This document shows, in pieces, positions 5,780-9,788 of a DNA stretch of 9,788 nt. Position numbers and translations under genes: made by a program. The notes under the pieces are model-generated. The model was not told where the DNA came from. It ran no database searches and saw only the letters and a program-made list of their open reading frames with translations. Positions within the stretch are counted from its first letter, which is position 1; the number at the start of each line of letters is the position of its first letter. This DNA is from Clostridia bacterium. Its GTDB lineage: Bacteria > Bacillota_A > Clostridia > TANB77 > CAG-508. Where the stretch lies: positions 1 to 9,788 of the forward strand of contig JAAWCC010000164.1 of NCBI GenBank assembly GCA_022792975.1. Direction: 5' to 3'.

Positions 5780-6789
5780 TTAATTATTCATTATTTTATT
5801 TAATCTAATATCATTTCCAAAAAATCTACACACATTATAATAATATGCGATACGTGAGAAAATCCTCTCACTATAAGTATCAAGCAAATTATTCATGTTC
5901 AAATTTGTAGAAATAATAGTTTTCGTAATATGATTATTTTGAAACAAAAGTCTTGCATTTATAATATTAAACAATTCAGAAATTTTAAATGAATTTAAAG
6001 CTTCAACACCTAAATCATCAATGATAAGAAGGTCTACATTAATGATGTTATTGTAAACGTCATTAAAAGAAGAATTTCCGAACTTATAATCTAAAATGCT
6101 ATCAAGCATGATAGGTGCTGTTTGATAAAGAACAGTTTTTCCACTAGATAAAATTTCCTTTGCAATACAATTAGAGAGAAATGTTTTCCCAAGTCCAGTA
6201 CTACCAGTAAAAAGCAGATTCTTTTCATCAGGAGAAGCAAAATTTTTAACAAAATTAAATGCTATCTCTCTGATATTTTGAATATTCTGTCTAGGCGAAA
6301 TTTTAGCATGAAATGCTGCTTCATTAATTTCATCTGAGTACAAATCTAGATTAAAGTTATCAAAGTTTTCTTTATCAAGGTTTCCGAATATTAGATTTGT
6401 TAAAATCAATATCGAATATTTTTTGTTTTATGCAATTGCAAAGTGTACTTTTTCCATTATTATATTTTGCAAAACCAGTATCTTCACAAACAGAGCATTC
6501 ATATAAAGGTGATAAAGCTCCGTCTTGGAACATCAATGGTTTTAAGCAGATTGTCCTTTTTTAAATTTAAATCATTAAATTCTGTTTTTAGTTTTTGTTC
6601 TAATTCTACATCTCCACTAAGAACAGCTTTAGAAATATCTAAAGCAAGTCTCCCAAGTTTATGTTTTAAATCAGAAAGCTCGGGATGTGAATTATAAAAT
6701 TGGGATTTTTGTTTTTCAAAATTTAAATCAGCAATAGCCTTTTTTCTTTCGTAATCTTTTAATAAAGTATTTAAAGTAGAATTATTCAA
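5780..6789 (-). CDS. dnaC: DnaC/DnaI-like AAA+ replicative helicase loader, two CGG +1 sites
   Basis: With the C skipped at two CGG codons (90 and 135) the sequence forms one uninterrupted 335-residue protein, the usual length of clostridial DnaC. It has an N-terminal helical region (1-85), then a Zn-binding segment C98-x2-C101...C117-x-C119 and the AAA+ core. Walker A is G195-STGLGKT, Walker B LLIIDD (253-258), sensor 1 S-T-N (293-295), and R308/R312 are candidate arginine fingers in SERIFSRI. It loads the replicative helicase at origins with DnaA, DnaD and DnaB. The start is TTG at 6789 behind AAAGGATG, 15 bases after the dnaD stop. Without the shifts it breaks into three pieces: the N-terminus ends at 6499, the Zn part at 6376 and the ATPase alone remains. 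The conserved phrase DKENFDNFNLDLYSDE continues directly after the second shift. B. subtilis calls the counterpart DnaI. Confidence 0.85.
6384..6386 (-). other. CGG +1 site 4 (dnaC codon 135)
   Basis: The coding context is AAT ATT CGG AAA CCT TGA. Normal reading stops three codons after CGG. Skipping C gives S-N-I-G-N-L-D-K-E-N-F, matching the family's linker between Zn finger and ATPase. Confidence 0.85.
6520..6522 (-). other. CGG +1 site 5 (dnaC codon 90)
   Basis: The coding context is CCA AGA CGG AGC TTT. Normal reading stops at TGA seven codons after CGG. Skipping C gives P-R-G-A-L-S-P-L-Y-E-C and continues into the cysteine motif of the Zn finger. Confidence 0.85.
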
Positions 6790-6804
6790 AATAGTTCATC
6801 CTTT

Positions 6805-7774
6805 CTAAGTTTGTTTATTAGCATATAAACTATCAAAATTTGTATATGAACGTTGTTCGAAATTGTTGTATTTAACTTTTTTCTCTAAATCTTTCTTGTT
6901 TTGTGCTAAAGCTTTAGCAGAAACTAAATAATTTTGAACATCATCAGAGGTTTTTAAATCTCTTGTATTCCAATCTGTAATCATTTTGTCTAAGTAATCA
7001 AAAGAGATATTTGCTTTTGAAACAGTTTTCTTAAGTGCAATCTCGATTATATCTAAAGAATAGCCATAGTCAACAGTCCATTTTTTTACATATCCTTGTT
7101 CATATTCAGTAAGACACCTTTTTAAACCAAGCTTTTTTTGAATGGCACTATAAGATTTTTGCAAGTTATCAGCTTTTTGAGTATATATCTCTAAATCCCT
7201 AAAGGTATGAACTGCTGCTGCTGCCCATGCAGAGGCAACTGCTCTTACATAATTAGGAGAAAGTGCAGAGCGTTGGAAGCAGTAAGTGAAAAGAGCCATC
7301 ATAACTTGTTCATCAAAGTTATATTTTTTAAAGAACAAGTCAATATCTGCATACCAAGAAGGAGACATAATTCCTTGGAAGAAAGAGTTATTAATTGTCT
7401 CGATAAGACTTGCTCTAGTGTTACTTTTTTCATTTCTTTCAATATCTTCAGCAGATAAAGAAACGTTAGGCTTATAAAGCCTTTGAAGCTCGATTTCTTG
7501 CAAATTATTTACAATAAAGCCAGTTCCTTTTTTAGTAATAGCTCTATGCTCTTCCCAATACTTTAAAGCCTCTTGTATAACAGGATAAGCAATAGAAAGA
7601 GTTTTAGATAAGTCATTTATATTAATGTCCTTGTTATGCTTAGATAAAAATAATATATATAAATACACCTTAATAAAATCTCCGAGAGGCCTCCGAGAGG
7701 TATTCTGCAAAGAATATATCAGGTATCTTTGTTGTTGCAAATAAGAAAGATTCCTCGTTTTGTTCTAGTTTCAT
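6805..7774 (-). CDS. dnaD: DnaD-domain replication initiation protein, one CGG +1 site
   Basis: The ATG at 7774, seven bases behind AGGAG, opens a frame that meets CGG at codon 31. Skipping its C gives a 322-residue protein. The N-terminus F-A-E-Y-L-S-E-A-S-G-D-F-I-K-V-Y-L-Y is the signature start of Firmicutes DnaD-type winged-helix domains (about 15-120). Two helical DnaD/DnaB_2-type domains follow (about 135-200 and 205-280), the second ending in the characteristic Y-L-D-K-M-I-T-D-W, then a Lys/Asn-rich tail. DnaD proteins help remodel DNA and recruit the helicase loader during primosome assembly; the neighbour downstream is that loader. A short alternative start (TTG at 7740) would omit the conserved N-terminus. 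The gene has its own promoter (7829-7857) and uses CGT/CGC/AGA for arginine. Confidence 0.83.
7680..7700. repeat. 10-bp direct repeat CTCCGAGAGG at the dnaD shift site
   Basis: CTCCGAGAGG occurs at 7680-7689 and 7691-7700, one base apart. Both copies contain CCG (CGG on the coding strand), but only the copy at 7682-7684 is an in-frame CGG codon. Deleting one 11-bp unit does not restore the dnaD frame, so duplication alone does not explain the break. Confidence 0.6.
7682..7684 (-). other. CGG +1 site 6 (dnaD codon 31)
   Basis: The coding context is GCC TCT CGG AGA TTT TAT TAA. Normal reading stops four codons after CGG. Skipping C gives A-S-G-D-F-I-K-V-Y-L-Y, the family consensus. Confidence 0.85.
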
Positions 7775-7828
7775 AAGTATTCTCCTAACGTTAATTAATA
7801 AATTTTATTTAAGATAAGCTTTAGTCAA

Positions 7829-7857
7829 ATTATATCATTTTCTGTCTAAAAAAACAA
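7829..7857 (-). promoter_or_regulatory. sigmaA-type promoter of dnaD-dnaC
   Basis: On the minus strand TTGTTT (7857-7852) and a perfect TATAAT (7834-7829) are 17 bases apart. It lies between the PrgI-like stop and the dnaD start and gives a leader of about 45-50 bases. Confidence 0.65.
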
Positions 7858-7868
7858 GAAAAGAATAC

Positions 7869-8147
7869 CTATTTGTACAAATATATTTTAGGTTTTGTAA
7901 AAAATTTAATAATATATAAAAGTACATATAAAATATTTTCATGGTTGAAACCAATAATGCTAAAAAGTAGAATAGGAAAACATAAAATTACCATTACAAA
8001 TATTTTAATATAAAGATTCGAAACAAAAAAGCTAATTATACAAAAAGTTAAAAGGTCCCAAATTACATTAAAGATTACAGTCGAGTAGTCAATAATACCA
8101 AAAAGTTTACTTGAAAAATCGTAATTTTGTGGAATAATAAATTTCAT
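7869..8147 (-). CDS. PrgI-like T4SS inner-membrane protein
   Basis: The 92-residue protein begins MKFIIPQNYDF and has two hydrophobic helices (about 27-47 and 48-65). It ends with the P-K-I-Y-L-Y-K tail typical of PrgI-family proteins of Gram-positive conjugation systems. PrgI-type proteins are thought to contribute to the conjugation channel and are normally encoded just before VirB4. The ATG at 8147 lies behind a full-strength SD (8153-8164) overlapping the stop of the TrbL-like gene, so translation is coupled. Here a dnaD promoter follows instead of virB4. The protein itself looks complete, slightly short. Confidence 0.68.
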   Translation of the reverse strand: MKFIIPQNYDFSSKLFGIIDYSTVIFNVIWDLLTFCIISFFVSNLYIKIFVMVILCFPILLFSIIGFNHENILYVLLYIIKFFTKPKIYLYK

Positions 8148-8152
8148 ACCTA

Positions 8153-8164
8153 ATCACCTCCTTT
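8153..8164 (-). promoter_or_regulatory. 12-base perfect Shine-Dalgarno overlapping the upstream stop
   Basis: AAAGGAGGTGAT on the minus strand complements the 16S rRNA 3' end over 12 bases. It shares a base with the TAA of the TrbL-like gene (8166-8164), indicating coupled translation of the PrgI-like protein. Confidence 0.7.
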
Positions 8165-9040
8165 TACTTTGGCTTAAGCATATTTCTAATACTGTACATA
8201 GAATTATAAGTATCGATACTTATACCGCCAATAAGGTCTCGAACATAGTTATTAACCTTCATTAAGGCAAAAATTGCACCAATAAATAAAAGCTTTGAGA
8301 CTAAATTAGTAGAGCTATATTCAATAGAAAACATTACAATTAATATGAAGGAAGCAAATATTTCTATAAATAGAAGTGACATAAAGCATTTAAACCAAGC
8401 TTTAAAAAGATTAGAAGTAGAAGGTATTGAAAGTGTTAAAATTGCAAAAGGAGATATAAGTATAAATACTTTTAAAAGAATATACCTTATAGCATAGATA
8501 AACACTAGGTTAAGAAATCCAATCGAAACGATAGTTTTAATTATTCCATCTATGGAAAATACATTTGCAGAACTTCCTTCAATTTTGATTATGGAATCAG
8601 AAATATTGACTAGTCTAGAAAAACATATTTCTGTATGTAGAAATTTTTCTCCGAACATCACGTATAGCAGTTGACAAAATAGAGTTTAAATTTATAATTT
8701 GCATGCAAAGGAAAAAACTAGCGTTCATAAAAATACCTACTAATATTAATTTTAATATAAATTTAGAAGGATTTTGAGCTTCTATAATGGCAAAGCTAGA
8801 AAGTAAATGCCTAACTGAAAAGTATAAGATAAATGCAATTAAAAGAGCGTTTGCAATCATTAAAATTCCAGAATTAGAAGATGTTCCAAATATTTTTTCT
8901 AAATAAGTAGAATTTAGTATGTTAGTATCAACAAAAGCAATTTCATCTAAAGCAGAATATATAGAGCCATCAATAGATGAGAACATTGAGCCAAAAAGTT
9001 CATTTATAGTAGATAAGATAGAATTTGATGTAAAATTCAA
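8164..9040 (-). CDS. TrbL/VirB6-like polytopic conjugation protein, one CGG +1 site
   Basis: Two overlapping frames (9040-8615 and 8661-8164) join into one 291-residue protein if the C of the CGG at codon 130 is skipped: A-I-R-D-V-G-E-K-F-L-H. The joined protein has about five or six membrane segments (around 55-77, 90-115, 165-205, 215-240 and 248-262) and the gene context of the TrbL/VirB6 family, which forms part of the inner-membrane channel of type IV secretion. The start is TTG at 9040, eight bases behind AGGAGG. It lies between a pilin-like gene and the PrgI-like gene, the usual order in clostridial integrative conjugative elements. Sequence-level conservation in this family is low, so the name relies on topology and order. 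Confidence 0.72.
8651..8653 (-). other. CGG +1 site 7 (trbL-like codon 130)
   Basis: The coding context is GAT GTT CGG AGA AAA. Normal reading ends 12 codons after CGG with a non-hydrophobic tail. Skipping C gives D-V-G-E-K-F-L and continues through the remaining membrane helices. Confidence 0.8.
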
Positions 9041-9060
9041 AATAGATACCTCCTGTATGA

Positions 9061-9390
9061 TTATTTAATTAATGTTTCAATTAAGCTGATAAGCAAATCT
9101 AAAACAAGAATAAAGGTATAAGAAATAATAGAAGTTCTTATAAGCTTTTTTCCAGTTCTAATACGTTCTTCATCTCCAAGACTAAATTTTTGCATTAAAA
9201 AACCAGAGCCAATAGCAACTGCAGCAATCGGAGTAGCGATTGCAATTATATAGCTTTTTATGTTTTCAAAAGCAGAGATAAGCTTATTAATAAGCTTTGG
9301 ATAACCTGCAAAGCTTGGAAAGCCAAAAGCAATTATTATGCTTGAAGCAATAAATAATATAAATAAAGAATGATAAAAAATTTTTTTCAT
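9061..9390 (-). CDS. VirB2/TrbC-like pilin or small T4SS membrane protein
   Basis: The 109-residue protein starts at the ATG at 9390, nine bases behind AAGGAG; an upstream TTG (9399) is too close to that site. A signal peptide (M-K-K, hydrophobic 5-24, then P-S-F-A) suggests cleavage near residue 28. Two hydrophobic segments follow (about 48-68 and 88-106), separated by a charged loop with D-E-E-R-I-R-T-G-K-K. This is the VirB2/TrbC layout. It sits between the coupling protein and the TrbL-like gene, where clostridial conjugative elements encode a small pilin-like protein. Confidence 0.65.
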   Translation of the reverse strand: MKKIFYHSLFILFIASSIIIAFGFPSFAGYPKLINKLISAFENIKSYIIAIATPIAAVAIGSGFLMQKFSLGDEERIRTGKKLIRTSIISYTFILVLDLLISLIETLIK

Positions 9391-9418
9391 ATGAAACAAC
9401 TCCTTAAAAACCTTGAAA

Positions 9419-9788
9419 TTACATGTCTTTGTCGATTATAAAATACGGAATTAAATCGATTTTTTTTGGTGGAAATATTGATTTTCCATTAGATAAAAAC
9501 GCCAAACATGAAAACGTATCTAATTTTTGGGTAAAAAAATTTGTGTCGAAAATAAAATCTGATTGAGTGTATTGATTTAAACTTTCAGAAAAGTTAGGCT
9601 TGTCATAGCTAAAAATGCTAGAAAGAGAAGCAATATTTGGATCCCTTGAACTTTCGGATATACTTTTTGAATACTTTTTCTTTTCTTCTTTACCAAGCTG
9701 CTTTTGGGCATCTTCAATAGTGAAGATATCATCTGTTCTAAACCAAAATTTATTGATTAAATTTTGAATAATTACCTTAACAGTATAT
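9419..9788 (-). CDS. C-terminal part of VirD4/TraG-like coupling protein, partial
   Basis: The last 122 or so residues of a gene that begins beyond the window. The frame is open from the edge to TAA (9421-9419). It contains the segments S-I-F-S-Y-D-K-P-N-F, T-Q-K-L-D-T-F-S-C-L-A-F-L-S-N-G and the ending P-P-K-K-I-D-L-I-P-Y-F. From memory these resemble the C-terminus of VirD4-like coupling proteins of clostridial conjugative transposons, which feed the relaxase-DNA complex to the secretion channel. The ATPase motifs are outside the window, so the identification rests on this tail and on the pilin/TrbL/PrgI genes behind it. The pilin start is 28 bases downstream. Confidence 0.55.
   Translation of the reverse strand, partial: YTVKVIIQNLINKFWFRTDDIFTIEDAQKQLGKEEKKKYSKSISESSRDPNIASLSSIFSYDKPNFSESLNQYTQSDFIFDTNFFTQKLDTFSCLAFLSNGKSIFPPKKIDLIPYFIIDKDM

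Noticed and set aside
5780..6409. Independent short DnaC-like ATPase starting at TTG 6409
   Set aside because: No ribosome site is present, and upstream frames supply the Zn finger and N-terminus of the same family protein, so it is the C-terminal part of one longer gene.
6499..6789. Stand-alone 96-residue coiled protein
   Set aside because: It is the N-terminal domain of the DnaC-like protein; the tail after the CGG (S-F-I-T-F-I) is out-of-frame read-through.
7680..7700. dnaD frame broken by an 11-bp tandem duplication
   Set aside because: Removing one 11-bp unit leaves the downstream region out of frame; only a one-base correction restores the conserved motif.
5076..8661. Ordinary pseudogenes from random frameshift mutation
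   Set aside because: All seven breaks are the same base at the same in-frame triplet, none is an insertion or deletion elsewhere, and essential replication genes are among those affected.
1..9788. CRISPR array, tRNA or rRNA genes, insertion sequence ends
   Set aside because: I saw no regularly spaced repeats, no cloverleaf-like or rRNA-like segments and no transposase with terminal inverted repeats.

Overview
The window has two halves that differ in base composition, coding strand and, apparently, in how CGG codons are read. It suggests a low-GC Gram-positive anaerobe (Clostridia/Tissierellia-like): strong AGGAGG ribosome sites, TTG starts, TTGNNN/TATAAT promoters, a Firmicutes DnaD/DnaC pair, and conjugation genes of the clostridial ICE type. 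Genus-level placement is not possible by eye.

Left part (1-4990). After the first codons of a divergent minus-strand gene and about 600 bases of AT-rich non-coding DNA, a sigmaA-type promoter (481-509) precedes four plus-strand genes. They encode a nicotinamidase/isochorismatase-fold hydrolase, a von Willebrand A (MIDAS) protein, a PP2C-type phosphatase and a eukaryotic-like protein kinase with a Zn-ribbon and a beta-rich C-terminal half. vWA + PP2C + kinase is the known YegL/YegK/YegI-like or 'TerY-P' triad, a putative phospho-signalling stress module; the hydrolase is an additional partner. The operon ends at a strong 14-bp hairpin (4952-4990). Its first two genes are clearly GC-richer than everything to the right, and all but the PP2C gene use CGG as an ordinary arginine codon.

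Right part (about 5012-9788, all minus strand, roughly 25-30 % GC). Read 5'->3' on the minus strand it holds the end of a VirD4-like coupling protein, a VirB2/TrbC-like pilin, a TrbL/VirB6-like membrane protein and a PrgI-like protein. Next comes a promoter with dnaD and dnaC-like replication genes, and last a 3'-truncated SsuB/TauB-type ABC ATPase gene. The VirB4 gene normally found after PrgI is missing.

The main discovery: four of these right-hand genes (trbL-like, dnaD, dnaC-like, ABC ATPase) look frameshifted, but all seven breaks are the same. Each lies exactly at an in-frame CGG codon. Skipping the C and reading the next three bases (GGA six times, GGT once) as glycine restores the expected protein, including the Walker A motif of the ABC ATPase and the conserved DnaD N-terminal motif. 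Every in-frame CGG on this side behaves this way, and none works as a normal arginine codon. This points to +1 frameshifting or quadruplet decoding at an unassigned or untranslatable CGG codon, rather than random pseudogenes. The left operon could not be translated under that rule, so the window joins two translational regimes, by horizontal transfer or by chimeric assembly.
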